A DNA stretch of 64,000 nucleotides, from the NCBI GenBank assembly GCA_964017195.1, contig OZ024892.1, positions 14,540,071-14,604,070 of the forward strand, in the 5' to 3' direction. Position numbers and translations under genes: made by a program. The stretch comes from Siderastrea radians (taxonomy: Eukaryota > Cnidaria > Anthozoa > Scleractinia > Rhizangiidae). Under the pieces are notes generated by a model. That model saw only the letters and a program-made list of their open reading frames with translations. It was not told the DNA's origin and did not search any database. Positions 52,730 to 64,000 of this stretch are shown piece after piece (the stretch's first letter is position 1; each line of letters starts with the position of its first letter).

Positions 52730-55700
52730 ATGATTGGAGTTCGGATTTTTAAGCCGCTTAGTTCGCAAAAATCCCTGTTTTTAAACAGATACCTGTTTTA
52801 CGTTTCATATCGCACGAGTCAAGGATGTAGCTCCTCAACAGGTTTTCATTCAAACGTTTCTCTACTCACTCACCGACTCATTTCAGTTGAGCGAGTGAAA
52901 AACCGGAATCTGGTAGCCAGAAGATTTGCTAGCAGTCATGAAAGCCCACAGCAGCCTAAAAAACAAGTAGAGAGTCCTTTAGATGCTAATTCACATCATC
53001 ATCACACCATCACCATATTACAGAGACTGCATGACCTGGAGGAATCGTTTCGTGTCAGGGGACATTCCGTCTTGAGGTGGGGCTTAAGTGCCCTCGTTGT
53101 AGCAGGGTTTGTGATTTACATCTTTCGTGAGCCGCTGAGGGAGAACGTCGCTGATGAAGTGGCGGATGTCGCTAGTAGATCTTTAGGTAAGGCTACAGCC
53201 AAATGGATACCAGCCTGAGGATCATAACGAAAAGGGATCACCCGGGGGGGGGGGGTACTCCCTCTTATAAGCTAGATAGGTATGTGCGGCGCCAAAGGGT
53301 ATAATTTTCGAGCCGTTTTAGTCTGAAATGGGGTTTAGATTTTGACCAGTTTGGATAGGGTTAGGTTTTTGCGATCTGGTCAGGTTGGGTTGGGTTTTTA
53401 CAAAAAAATACTTTAAATTATTTTCTTCTCTTGAGAAATGTGTTTTGAATAATATCGGAAATTTAAAGCCCTTCTCAAATGTATATGCAAATTGGAGCAG
53501 TTCCTTGCAGGTCTGAAATACGGTATAGAAATTTGTGTCAACCAGGTCTGAAATAGGGTAGGGAAAATCATATTTCGGTCTGAAATAGGGTAAGGGTTCC
53601 AAGGAGTGGGCAGCACACCCCCACCCAAATATTTAGGGAGTACCCCCCGGGAGGGATCAAAGGGGAGGCATCCAAAGGTAGCCCAAGTGTAATGTAAGAG
53701 TTTGTATGGAAAATCGAACCAAGAATTCCTATCAATAAATAAACATTTCATTTTTACCTTCTAAAGCTTAGTTATTTATTGATAGGAATTCTCAGTTGGA
53801 TTTTCCATACAAACTCTTGTGTTACACTTGCGCTTCCTGTGGAGATACATGTATCAGGATCACAATTGGTGCTGGGTGGGATGGGAGTAGGGGAGAGTAC
53901 CCTTAAAATTTGAGGTGGGATATTTGGCTCAGATATTGGAACTCTAACACTGTATCAGACCAAACTATGTGATTTAGGTACCCATGTCAAACCAATAGAA
54001 AAAAACACAAGGTTACCCTCTTTCCGACTGAAATGGTCAACTGGAAATCTATAACCAACATCAGACCAGACGGCTAAAAGAAACCATACCCTGGCCTATG
54101 GGGCCACAGATACTTACATAGCCTATAAGGAAGCTACCCCCCTGCATACATTTATAGCTTATCTAAGCAAGCTCCCCCTGTGTACCTATCTATAGCTCAG
54201 GAGCCTGCCCCCCTCCCCTCCCCTCCAAGGGGGGGGGGGACCGGGCTGTGCAATTTGTGTAGGATCGTGGTTCAAAACATGCCTCACTTTAGGGGATGAT
54301 GGATCAGAATTTAGGATAAAACAAATGGGTCAAAAATGGAAAAATATGAACATATGCATGAAATAAAGCGTATTTGTGGACTATGGGGAAAATGGTAGAC
54401 AAGGTGGTTCTGGTAGGCTTGATTTCAGCCATGGCAGGAGTGGAAATTAAGCCTGTGGCCTTGGCCATTTTGCAGCAACTGCCAAAACTGTAGATACCCC
54501 AAGTATCAGTGGAATTTAAGACCTCAGCCAGCTCAAAAGTCACACAACAGTTGAGTGTTAAAACATTTTAGTCTAGAATAGGATTAGTGCATCTCAAACT
54601 GAAATATTATTGCTCTGGGCACAAAATTGCCTTGTGTCTCTTGGTAGAGAAACTAAGGAACTTGTCACCTACCCTCATATGTTTCTTCTTAAGGTAAAAC
54701 ATGTGCCCAGCTTGAAAAACAGCAAAACAGAAGTCAGTGTGGAACACAAGAGAAATGTATCTTTTGGTTTCTAAATTGAATGTGTTATTTCCTATGGTTG
54801 AGGCAGGAGGGGAGGGGGGAGGCAGAGAAATGTGGGACATTTGGGTTTTGGTGAAATTGAAATTCCCCACTGCTGGGTCCAAAACATAGACCAAATGGGT
54901 AAAATATCCTTATTTTGTGTGATTTATTTGCCTTTCAAGCATGCACTGGTCATAGATTTGATGACCAAATTTCCCTGGAAAAGGATGGAAAAATACAAAA
55001 AATGACCCATGACTTCCCAAATTCCTTCTCCCCCTCCCCCCCAAATAAAATAGATAGAAAGGACAACATGAGAAAGTCCAGTCAAGCCTGAATTTTCTCA
55101 GGTTTGTTTTTTCAACTGCTTAGATTGAATACATTTAACTGCGACGATTACATTCATCATTTCATCTGTTAGATCTACAATTCACATATGATTCAATCTA
55201 TCGGTATCTTCAAAAGAAAGAGCATTTGGTATACAATAAACAAAAAGTGCTAAATTTTGACCAGCACCAACCATTACTTGTCATCATCATCATCATTGTC
55301 CATGGGTCCCCAAGTGGGGAATTGGGCCACAACCATAATTTTTAGTCTGACACAAAACACTCGATTCACTCAGGTTGGTAACTGTAACAGCATTTTATTG
55401 ACCTGTGTTTGTTTGTTGTTTGCTTGTTTGTTTGTTTGTTTGTTTGTTTGCTTGTTTGTTTGACCTTACTCATAGTCTCACGGAATTTTATTCAAAGACT
55501 CAAAAGCGAGAGCCACAAGGAAAAGGGAACTACATGCAAAAATTCTGAGTAACTATGCACTGTTTTCCATATTTTATTTTCTTGCGTAGCTGATGAAAAC
55601 GTCATACAGAAAGCTGATGAAGTCACAAGAGCGGTTTTGCAAGATGTTCTAAAGGACGCGGATATCACAAAACTGGCAAGTACGTTTGTGATGGAAGTTC

Positions 55701-56116
55701 TTAATAGAGACGATGTAAGAGCGGCTGCTATTCAGTTAACCCAACACGTGCTCAGTGATCCATCAACGCTGAAAAAGATCGCGGAGCTTGCGAAGAGCAC
55801 ACTCTCTGATTTGTTAAACAACGAAGAGACACGAGTTCAACTACTTGGTTACATCAAGGCACTTATTCTGGACCAGAGTACGAAGGACGCTTGTAAAATT
55901 CTACTGGAAGAGCTTGTTAAAGATCCGGAAGTTAAAGCGTTTATGGCAGCTTCTCTTGGCGACCTTGTCACGTCTGCGGTTGTAAAGAACAGCGCAGTTG
56001 AGCTTGGTAAAAGTGTCACACACCAGGTGGTAAATGACGCTCAAATTCAGCAGGAAACAGGGAACTTTCTGTGGAGGGCTGTAAAGAAAACTTTTACCCC
56101 TGGGTGGTTTGGTTAG
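52730..56116 (+). CDS. Probable mitochondrial single-pass membrane protein, family not recognised
   Basis: Two exons, 52730-53186 and 55590-56116, join in phase (TTAG|GTAAGG, then GCGTAG|CTGATG) to give 327 residues. The N-terminus is basic and Ser-rich and contains RRFASS at 64-69, like a mitochondrial presequence cleavage region. A His-rich patch follows at 89-92, then a coiled segment, one membrane helix at about 117-132 (WGLSALVVAGFVIYIF) and a long helical C-terminal half (153-327). That half has repeats of about 35 residues in the style of DPSTLKKIAELAKSTL and DPEVKAFMAASLGDLV. The topology suggests an anchor in the inner or outer membrane with a helical scaffold. I cannot name the function. 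An AATAAA at 56876 may end the transcript. Confidence 0.82.
53241..53651. mobile_element. hAT-like MITE, CCCGGGGGG termini, copy 2, 8-bp TSD
   Basis: CCCGGG...GTACTCCCT and its inverse AGGGAGTACCCCCCGGG, flanked by AGGGATCA at 53233-53240 and 53652-53659. The interior repeats GGTCTGAAATAGGGTAGGG-like units. It lies in the intron of the membrane-protein gene, just after exon 1. Confidence 0.82.
53700..53825. mobile_element. Foldback of about 125 bp in the same intron
   Basis: AGAGTTTGTATGGAAAATCG near 53697 is mirrored by GGATTTTCCATACAAACTCT near 53798-53817, with AATTCCTATCAATAAATAA and its inverse inside. Confidence 0.7.
55086..55170 (+). repeat. Diverged SINE tail
   Basis: AGCCTGAATTTTCTCAGGTT, then CAACTGC and AACTGCGACGATTACA, resemble the body of the tRNA-like SINEs near 37.6 kb. 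Confidence 0.5.
55408..55462. repeat. (TTTG)n microsatellite
   Basis: Interrupted TTTG/CTTG array in the intron. Confidence 0.9.
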
Positions 56117-58712
56117 ACCTGGGTACCCTGGAAAAGAAAGTTAATCCTTCAAATGTCTGGTGGGGGTTTGCCGGCTTTTTCTGTCAGTTGTGGATCCGAC
56201 TGTTCAAAATTGGATTGATCTAATTGAGGACTAGGATTAGGATTGAATTCAGTTTTATTTTATGGCTCCCAGGGGTTTCGTTTGAGGCCGGAGCCCGGAC
56301 ATAAAGTCCGGTCGTTTGACATGTGAGGTCCGGTATTTTTGGACGAAATAATTAAAATTGCAGTGCCCAAAATTTCCCGGGGTGGGAGGGCATGCCCCCG
56401 GACCGCCCTAGAAGTTCGTGCCTATGACGCTCACGTCTGCTTGTTTCACCTATGAATCTGGTACTTTAAAATGTAAACGAAAACCCTGGGCTCCTCAGTG
56501 TCATTATCACCATATAGTTCCATTCTTTTAGAAAGTGAATTCAAATTGGTTAATTTTAATCCCAGATTAGCATTTATCGCATTTCGGACAACCCAGCCAT
56601 GACTTGAGTTTCTCAAGAGTCCCGAAAACTTATGAGGCTTTATTGGAACATTTGTTACGAGTATCAGGTTTATATTTACGGGGATCCTTGTTTTTCAGCT
56701 GGTTTTTACTAAAACCTGCTTCCAGCACTAGATAGGAACTGATTAGACAAAAATGGTTCAGGGAGGTAAACTGTTTTTGGCAGTTTCGAGAAGTGCACTT
56801 AAAATCTGCAATTAGGAAGTATTAAGGGCTCTTAGAAACCCTGCAAACTTAATATATATATCTATATTTTTGTCAAATAAAGAAAAATACTATTATTGAT
56901 TTTGTAGCCTTCTGATTGTTTCAGTACTCGTCAGTCGTTTGTCACCTCATATACCTCCGTTTAACCTTATTTGGTACATCACCATAAACATTGCTTCATG
57001 TTTTTAATTTCTTTCGCTCCGCCTGCGACGATTGATGCCTACTGCACTCAATCAATGCGCCGGCATTTTAGAACAATCGCCATAAGAAAGTGAAACTCGC
57101 TTCTTTGAGTTTTTTTTTTTTTTTTTTCTATAACTTAACTGAACATGTAACGAAGCTAACTATGTGTGGATCGGTAAGACCCCGTCTTACGGCCTCCTTG
57201 CTATTACCGCCACTTTATTGTGGGACGAACAACTACTCGTGCAGTCATTTTCCTGTTTCTCAGCAATTTTTGTCTTTGTGGAAAACGATTTCTATGCACG
57301 AATGGATAGTCCGAAGATAAGAACGAATTCCGTTGCTTGTATTTAAAACCCCTTTAATCCGGTTACACTGTTAACACGGATAGAATTTCGTGGCCCGTTT
57401 TTTGTATGGCTGCTTTTCATGTGATGCCATTAAAATTCTAAAACTTAAACTTAGGACACCACAAAGCTTCGCTTTTAATATATTGTACACACCAGTGAGA
57501 CAAAATCTTCAAGGAAAATTTCATGTCAATATATTGATTAGCTAAAGCCGAAACATTCTCAAAATGTCATAAACCCAATATTTTTGCATTACTTTTCAAT
57601 TTTCAAATACGATAATGAAGTGAAATTAGTGTCATCTCAACACTTCTGAAGAGGAATGAGGAATATTGATCTCATTGTCAGTTTTATTTCTTGTACTCAC
57701 TTTTATGGCCGCCATGTTGGCGCCCTAAAGAGGGAAACCAACATGGTGGATGCATACCAACTCTTATAATTTTCTGAAAATTGTGTTCTTGGTAATTTTA
57801 TTCTAAAGGGTACTATAATGCAGAAAATTGTGCTAGTTCTTTCGTTTTGGCTACCGTGTTACTCCTTTGTTTCTTAATCTACTTTTATCGTATTGATGAA
57901 AACCGAAAACAGTACACTGTCATGAAACCTTCACGCTTTTAATTATAAAGTACTCGTAAGATGTTACGAAAGTCCATCCTGCATTTTTCTCGTGCCCTCA
58001 GATGCCTGCCATGTTTCATGATTGTTACAGCATGGACTTCTGCCACAACAAATATATAAACTAATTAGGAAATAGCAGGCGTCCCTGCAGCTGCAATTAA
58101 ACACCGCTAATTGAACCACAAGTTAAGGAGACGGGATCGTTCCAATTAGGCACTGTTAGGAAACTCCAGCCAACAGGTACCCGTGTCTCAGTCATTCATT
58201 ACCAGATTAATACTTAACGCAGTTTTCCAGCTTCTTTGAATGATGGACGCAGTTTGCCAGTTTTAAACATAGGAAAGCGACCAATCTGTCAATGAAATGT
58301 CACAAACACCCGCTTTTTAGGTGGCTTCTTTTCGAAGTTTCCGTTCCTCTATATTTTTCATTGAAATTGGGATAAGTGACGATTACCCCTTCATGTAAAC
58401 TACGAAGCGCAGATTGCGTTTTTCCAGCCAGCCATCTCAATGCTGTTTATCACACAAAATGAAAGCGACCTGTCCACCAGAGACAACTCTTTCGAGTGTC
58501 TATGTCAAGAATCTCTTGAAACTAAGGCAGTGGAAAAATAGCCTGTTGTCGCCGACAACAAAAGAACTCTTTCTTCACTTCTAACACTGAAGAGAACAAC
58601 TGAATCTGAACCGAAGGATTGCAAGTCACGTCAACAAACAAACACAAACAAACTGTCTTTTTGTCCCAGCTGGAACACCTCGTTTATATCTGAAGAGACA
58701 TCGATTTCCAGA
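56117..58712. other. Intergenic, no gene seen
   Basis: AT-rich, with a poly-T run near 57110-57127. No convincing exon or repeat boundary. The promoter and leader of the RBR ligase gene must lie toward the right end. Confidence 0.55.
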
Positions 58713-59549
58713 ATGGAAAATATTGGAGACGATCCAGACTTAAATCGAAGCAATTCCGACTTATTTCATTTATGTTCGATTTGTTTGGAAAGTGTTAATA
58801 AAAATCGAACGAGCACTCACCGCCAATGCAACGCCGTATTCTGCAATTCGTGTCTTGGGGCCTACGTACGATTACAAATAACCCAAGGAAAATGGAAACT
58901 CGAATGCGCAAATTGCAACTCTTTGCTACCAGAGCATGTCATCCAGCGATTCCTGCAAGACTACCCGCTACTTCAAGAGCACTTTACCCGTCTTATGGCA
59001 GACGCACACACAGACCCGTTCGTTAAAACTTGTCCAAATTGCTGCGCGTTAAACCGTGTGAAAAAAGAGCGAACGAAACAAACAATGTGCCCAGAATGTC
59101 ATTTCGAATGGTGCTTCGGTTGCCACGCTCCATGGCACAAAGGAATGAGCTGCAAAGATTTCAAACGCGGGAGCAAGCTGTTTAAAGCCTGGACGAAGGA
59201 CACAACCGAGGGAGCTAAAAACGCTCGGCGTTGCCCAAAATGCAAGGTTTTCATCCAGAGGTTAGAAGGGTGCGATCACATGTCATGTCCGCGTTGTCGG
59301 ACACAGTTTTGCTATCTCTGCGGCGAGCGCATCGTTCATAGTAAAATACTCGGAGGACACTGGAGTATTTACAGCGTTTTAGGATGTAGGTATATCTACA
59401 AACAGGACCACCCCGTGCAAAGGAAGATTATCAGAGGATTTTTACTGAGCGTCGTGTTAACTTCACTGCCAGTTTTAGCCGTAGTGTTTCTGGTTTTTTC
59501 ACCCGTAGTCGGGGTTTATTATTTACAAAAGTACATTCGTAGACACTAA
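58713..59549 (+). CDS. RBR E3 ubiquitin ligase, RNF217-like
   Basis: A single-exon frame of 278 codons. RING1 uses C21, C24, C39, C44, C47, C65 and C68. An in-between-RING domain spans about 105-150 (CPNC, CPECHFEWCFGC). RING2 begins CPKC (174-177) and has the likely catalytic cysteine at 187 in EGCDHMSC. A hydrophobic segment at about 243-270 would anchor the C-terminus in a membrane, and a basic tail follows. RBR ligases take ubiquitin from E2 onto the RING2 cysteine before passing it to a target. RING2 and the following FGCKY-like segment (LGCRYIY) point to RNF217 over RNF144 or RNF19. The protein lacks the long N-terminal region of the human form. An AATAAA at 59728 lies about 180 bp after the stop. 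Confidence 0.9.
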   Translation: MENIGDDPDLNRSNSDLFHLCSICLESVNKNRTSTHRQCNAVFCNSCLGAYVRLQITQGKWKLECANCNSLLPEHVIQRFLQDYPLLQEHFTRLMADAHTDPFVKTCPNCCALNRVKKERTKQTMCPECHFEWCFGCHAPWHKGMSCKDFKRGSKLFKAWTKDTTEGAKNARRCPKCKVFIQRLEGCDHMSCPRCRTQFCYLCGERIVHSKILGGHWSIYSVLGCRYIYKQDHPVQRKIIRGFLLSVVLTSLPVLAVVFLVFSPVVGVYYLQKYIRRH

Positions 59550-59552
59550 TTC

Positions 59553-60500
59553 ATTTACTGCACCAAAATTTGGTATTTAGTCCTACCTAGGCACTTATTA
59601 AGGTACGAGGAATGCAAATAGATCGTTTTTACGATAGCGTATTTTACTGCAACTACCGGAAACCTCCAGTTTGTTGTTTTCTGACGCAAATTAGGACCGT
59701 TGCTATATAACCTCACTGGGTTTACAAAATAAAAATAAGAAGGGAAAAACAAATGAATTATGGTAGCTGTAGTAAAATTACACCATCACGAAGATGGCCT
59801 ATTTCAAGGGATATTCAAAATAAGGTTTAAAAAAGCCATGCATATTATTTGGGAAAAGCCCTTATTGAAATGCAAATGAAACATCTTAACTCATTTTAAT
59901 TTTATCATACTAGCATGTATGTCTATTGCTTCTTTCTTGTGTATTCTTTTTGTTTATCTAACTGTCACGTTGCAACATTTACGATTGCCATTTTTATTCG
60001 ATATTAAACCAGTCATTTAGCAACGATGGACGAGGTTTTATCCAAAACACGTTTTGTGTTGTGGTTTCTCTAAACGCAGTATCTTGCTTATTGTTGTTAC
60101 GCAGTTTCGGTACTATTCAGAATAACATTAATTGGTAGTACCAACCACCGTTTCACAACTTCCTTTCACTAGCAAAGTTAAGAGAGTGGAAATGTACTTT
60201 TGTTTGTTTGTTTGTCGTTCATAGGTAACAAACTATCGGAATGTTATAATTTCCCGCCTGCATCAAACAACATGGACACAGTTGTTTGGTAACTGTTGCT
60301 AGGAAACCATGCCTTTATGCTCCCATTTAACGGCGGGATAGATCTTTTGCCTTCACTGGTCACTCCACTGACCACCTAGCCTTCAGTATTATTTTGTGAT
60401 GGTTGCCATTTTTAAGTGCGCGTGGAATGAACTGTATGGGTACAAGGTCACTGTAATACGCCTGGTAACGCTTGAAGAGCATCCATCCACGCATTCCCTT
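59553..60500. other. Intergenic between two converging genes
   Basis: Holds the 3' ends of the RBR ligase (plus) and kaptin (minus) transcripts. Nothing else is recognised. Confidence 0.55.
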
Positions 60501-63500
60501 TCACGTTACTGATTTCTTTTCTTGAGATTCTTGTGAAGAAGTTTGTTTTATCTTCGACAGGCATTTTTCCGTTGCTTTGTTCAAGTTGTGCTGAAATAGA
60601 GAAATGCTTGCCGTTAATTTAACTAAGGTTCAAAGGGTGAAGTTTGTGTTGCAGTTTGATACTACGCACAATACTATCTATACTGAGTGCACAGACCCAG
60701 TTAGCGGCAATTCTAGAGAAGTACGTTGGAAGGCACTCACTTGCAACACATGCAGGCCTGATAGAGATGCCACAGTTAATTCTTTCAGCCCGTCATTGGT
60801 CAGATCCAGGTACTCAATGGCGAACAATGGGTTTGCAAAACTCCTTCTCCATATTAATTGAAAATCAACGCTACAAGCAGACTCTACAGTGCTGTCCAGC
60901 GAAATGCACTTGTACACTAGAAGTTCCTGTAAAAAAAGATCGTGTAGGCAGATTAGCTATGTTTCCTCCGGTTCCTCCGGACACACAACTTGGGACTTAC
61001 GATCGGTGAATTCTGGTGCGGCCATGAAAAAGAAACATTATGCAGCCAGAAAGAGCAAACAAATTTGAATTTTTTGTTAACGCGCCAAATTCAAATGGAA
61101 CAGGTCAGCAGAAACTTGTTGCAAACGATACATGGCTGGATTAGCCATACAAATATCTGTAAATTTGACGTTTCTCAAACAAAATTTCATTCGATGTTCA
61201 ACTAGTTCTTTTCACATTGCTACAGTTACTAAATGGCACAGTCGTTATCAATTAGCTTATCTTTAAGTTTGGTAAACTTTAATTTTCGGTAAATTTATGT
61301 TCATGAAAAGATCAGAGGACCCTGATGTAAATCAAGGAGTTACCCATTGAAAAGTAGAAAACGGAATAACGACGTACAACCACTTGACCTCCACAGTCAC
61401 TCCACGTGACTACTGCACTGATTATGTACCTGTCCATAAGTTCCCAAGATGATTTCATTACTCCCGTCCCAGTCTACATCGGCTATGCACGTACATGTCA
61501 CGCAATCGAAATCATCTGAGTCTGGTAACGTTACCATATTTGTAAAGCCCTGATTGATTATGTCCCTGCAGGTCAAACACAGAAGATTCACAATTGATAT
61601 AGAGTGGTAACAACTTTGGAGCTATTTTACTCATAGATACCTACTTAACCCTCTCACTCCCAGAGTCAGTTATGGAGACATTAAGGTGATTCTGACATCT
61701 GGGTCTGTGGATGAAATCCTATAGTGTCACCATTCAAAGGAAACCTCTTCAGCAGTACTTTCACAGGACACTTTTTATATTTCAGTATTTTACAAATGAA
61801 ATTTGGGATTCGTCTCGAATTTTGATTATTAGACACTCTTGGGAGTGAAAGGGTTAAAAGGGCTGACACGTGTATTTTTATGTTTTGGGGTCAATATCTT
61901 AGTAACATCAAAACTTAGAGCATTTTCTTTTATATAAAATGGTCTTGGATCTCCAAGAGGAAGATGTGAAGTGAATTTTTTAAAGGAGAACAAAACACAA
62001 ACAGTTCATAATGGTTTTTACTAGACATGAGGAAAAAACTTGAACAAAAGCGGCCCGATTTTTCTCAAGTTGCAATCCTTTTCCATCCTTATCGTCCGTG
62101 GCCAAAGGCACTTGTCTACAGTTTTAGTGCACCAGTAGAGTGGTTTTAGAAACTGGACCATTACTTTGGGTTTTCATCCATACAAACATGTCTTTTGGCT
62201 TTTAAAATTAATACTTGGTGACATAGCTCCTTTAATCTAGTAATTTGGAAGACACTAGCATCTGATAATTTTTCTGACTAAATTTCCAGCGGGTAGGAAA
62301 TTGGTCTGAAATAGAGTAAGTTTCGCTAGTCGACTTAGATTTGGTGGATATTTTTCTGTCTTGCCCTTAAAAACGTTTTAGCTCTGCACTAGCCTGTGTA
62401 GCGTAGCTGGCGGTATTGTCTGCGCCTGAAAGAAAAGATTGAGCAGCAGAGCCCACCAATAAGGGGCCTATGCCACGACAACGAGCGGCATAAGCTCACC
62501 GTTCCCCTCGTCGCTTCGCCGCTAGTTCTCGCCCCCCTCCCCCCCACCACCCCGCTGAAAATTTGCCTTCGCGCAAACAATCCTGCCTGCTACGCAGATT
62601 AGCAAGTGCACAAGCTGTACCCTAGGCTACTAAATTCTTAGAACTACATACATAAAAACAACGCTTGCTTCTATAGCACAGCAGACCAAGAGGTGGTACT
62701 CTTTGCTGGGTTCAGTTTCTCTTTTGTCACCAATTTCATCATCTGTCGGGAGAAGAGAAAACATTGAGAGGAGTTAGGTCAAAACAAGTTTTATCTTCTA
62801 TCTTAATTAACTAACATTTAATTAACATGTAGAAATTGACTTAATAAGAAACCATAATCACGAATGAGAATCAATCAATTCATTTCAATCAATCCATTTA
62901 TTAATGTCAATGCGTGGGATAGGGTTGCCCCGTATATCCGAGCCTGAGGCTCATGTATAAAACGCATGACATAAAATAGCATAAAATGCAAAACGTATTA
63001 TGAAGGGTGAGGCTAAAGGAAGGCTAAGGAAATGGTGTGTACAGGTCCAGCCTGGTACCCAGGCGTTCTCTTCCCCCTCAATCGACTTGGCGCGAAATAT
63101 GATGTCGACAAGTAAGTATGCACATCTATGTAGCTTTACACAGCACTCCTCCTCCAGCAAACAGAATCAAAAACCAACACAAGAGTCGTAATACAGCGTT
63201 TGAATTCAGAGGTCAACGGGATTAGTGCCTTCCTTTTAACCAGGAATTGAGCTGAGTTTGAAAACTTGTCATGCATTTGGGATCACGTATCAGGTAAATG
63301 TGATTAATGATGACAACAACATCAACAACATCGAGGTTACAAGGTCATAACCTCGTTACGACCCTGCAACACCATATCATCACCCTTGAGACTTAGCTTG
63401 CTCTAAAAACACAAATCCCATAAGTACCCATTACATGCATACATTCAACAGTTATTACCAGTGCAATGGGCATTTCTTGCATTTACTAAGGGAGATAATT

Positions 63501-63664
63501 CTGGCTGGTTGGTTTTAATTTTCAGCGCTTATCACAACAGTTAATGCAAAAACAAACCAAAAAAACCTTACCACCGATAAATCTGGGTTGGCTGGAATCC
63601 AGTGAAAATAATTTCACACTTGAAATAGGACCATCACGGTACAAATTGTGTTCCTTAACAACAC
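60501..63664 (-). CDS. KPTN: Kaptin (KICSTOR subunit), 3' part of gene
   Basis: Five exons in consistent phase: 63572-63664, 62652-62742, 61430-61565, 60741-60926 and 60501-60590 (ending TGA). The joined protein reads YRDGPISSVKLFSLD, YHLLVCCAIEASVVF, CIADVDWDGSNEIILGTYGQ, ELLVYK, LIWRRSFANPLFAIEYLDL and LKELTVASLSGLHVLQ. Order and wording match the C-terminal beta-propeller half of kaptin as I recall it, and the DxDxDG loops are FG-GAP-like. Kaptin acts with ITFG2, SZT2 and KICS2 on lysosomes to recruit GATOR1 and restrain mTORC1. The N-terminal exons lie beyond 63664, probably outside the window. Confidence 0.88.
61649..61853. mobile_element. 205-bp TTAA-flanked MITE in a kaptin intron
   Basis: CCCTCTCACTCCCAGAGTC and the inverse GACACTCTTGGGAGTGAAAG with GG form the termini, with TTAA at 61645-61648 and 61854-61857. 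A related internal segment (GGATGAAATCYTAYAGTGT) occurs near 38520. Confidence 0.75.
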
Positions 63665-64000
63665 CTAGCAAAATTCAAAGAGGATCAGTATTAGCAACCT
63701 TGCGGTGACAGTGGGGAGGCAATATGACCAAACGAAACATCAGCCAATTAAATTGTGGGTCCGTTGAAGAGGTCCATGGAAGAGTAACTAATAGAAACCA
63801 AACTCAGATACCTTGGAAGGTCAGGCGATAGAATAACCCAGACATTGTTTCGACCTGAAGATGACGTAATAAGCCGTTTCCTTGTTTTTACAAACCCCTC
63901 AATTCTTTGCAGATTGGTTTCGTTTGTTGTCTCTCTATTCAACACCATAAACACAGGGAAACAGCATGAGAACTAGTAACGCCAAGATTATCGACGCCAG

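Noticed and set aside
63748..63954. Further upstream kaptin exon
   Set aside because: One frame ends with a possible donor (CAAG|GTATCT) whose phase would fit, but the residues do not resemble kaptin and no acceptor is convincing.

Overview
The window is nuclear DNA of an animal. Genes are split by GT-AG introns, intergenic DNA is AT-rich and full of small transposable elements, and the recognisable proteins are metazoan: spastin, kaptin, an RNF217-type RBR ligase, an NKRF-like protein and a carotenoid oxygenase. The tRNA-derived SINEs, foldback MITEs and short intergenic tandem arrays resemble anthozoan genomes, so a coral or close relative is my best inference. No marker here proves it.

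Layout. Positions 1-3670 hold the 5' part of a DIRS-like or Ty3-like retrotransposon on the minus strand, running off the left edge. Its gag appears split by an intron filled with a 25-bp minisatellite. It abuts a broken duplicate (3675-4915) of the carotenoid-oxygenase gene, whose better copy lies at 9821-12837 on the minus strand. From 4.9 to 9.3 kb and 13 to 22 kb there are mostly repeats: an inverted foldback with two mini-exons, two copies each of two dispersed repeats, and several MITEs. Spastin fills 22079-40656 on the minus strand. I could place 17 exons with consistent splice phases, giving 597 codons plus stop. Its introns carry many mobile elements, and intron 1 contains an inverted-repeat element holding a fragment of a class A GPCR gene. 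From 41 to 51.5 kb is another gene-poor, element-rich stretch.

At 51.7-56.1 kb an intronless NKRF-like gene (minus) and a two-exon gene for a probably mitochondrial membrane protein of unknown function (plus) start about 110 bp apart and probably share a promoter. A single-exon RNF217-like E3 ligase lies at 58713-59549 (plus). The last five exons that I could place of kaptin, a KICSTOR subunit in mTORC1 control, occupy 60501-63664 on the minus strand, with the 5' end outside the window.

These are independent housekeeping genes, not an operon or pathway cluster. The most unusual material is in the mobile elements: several have target-site duplications readable directly from the sequence, one has its empty site preserved in the window, and one seems to have captured a receptor gene fragment.
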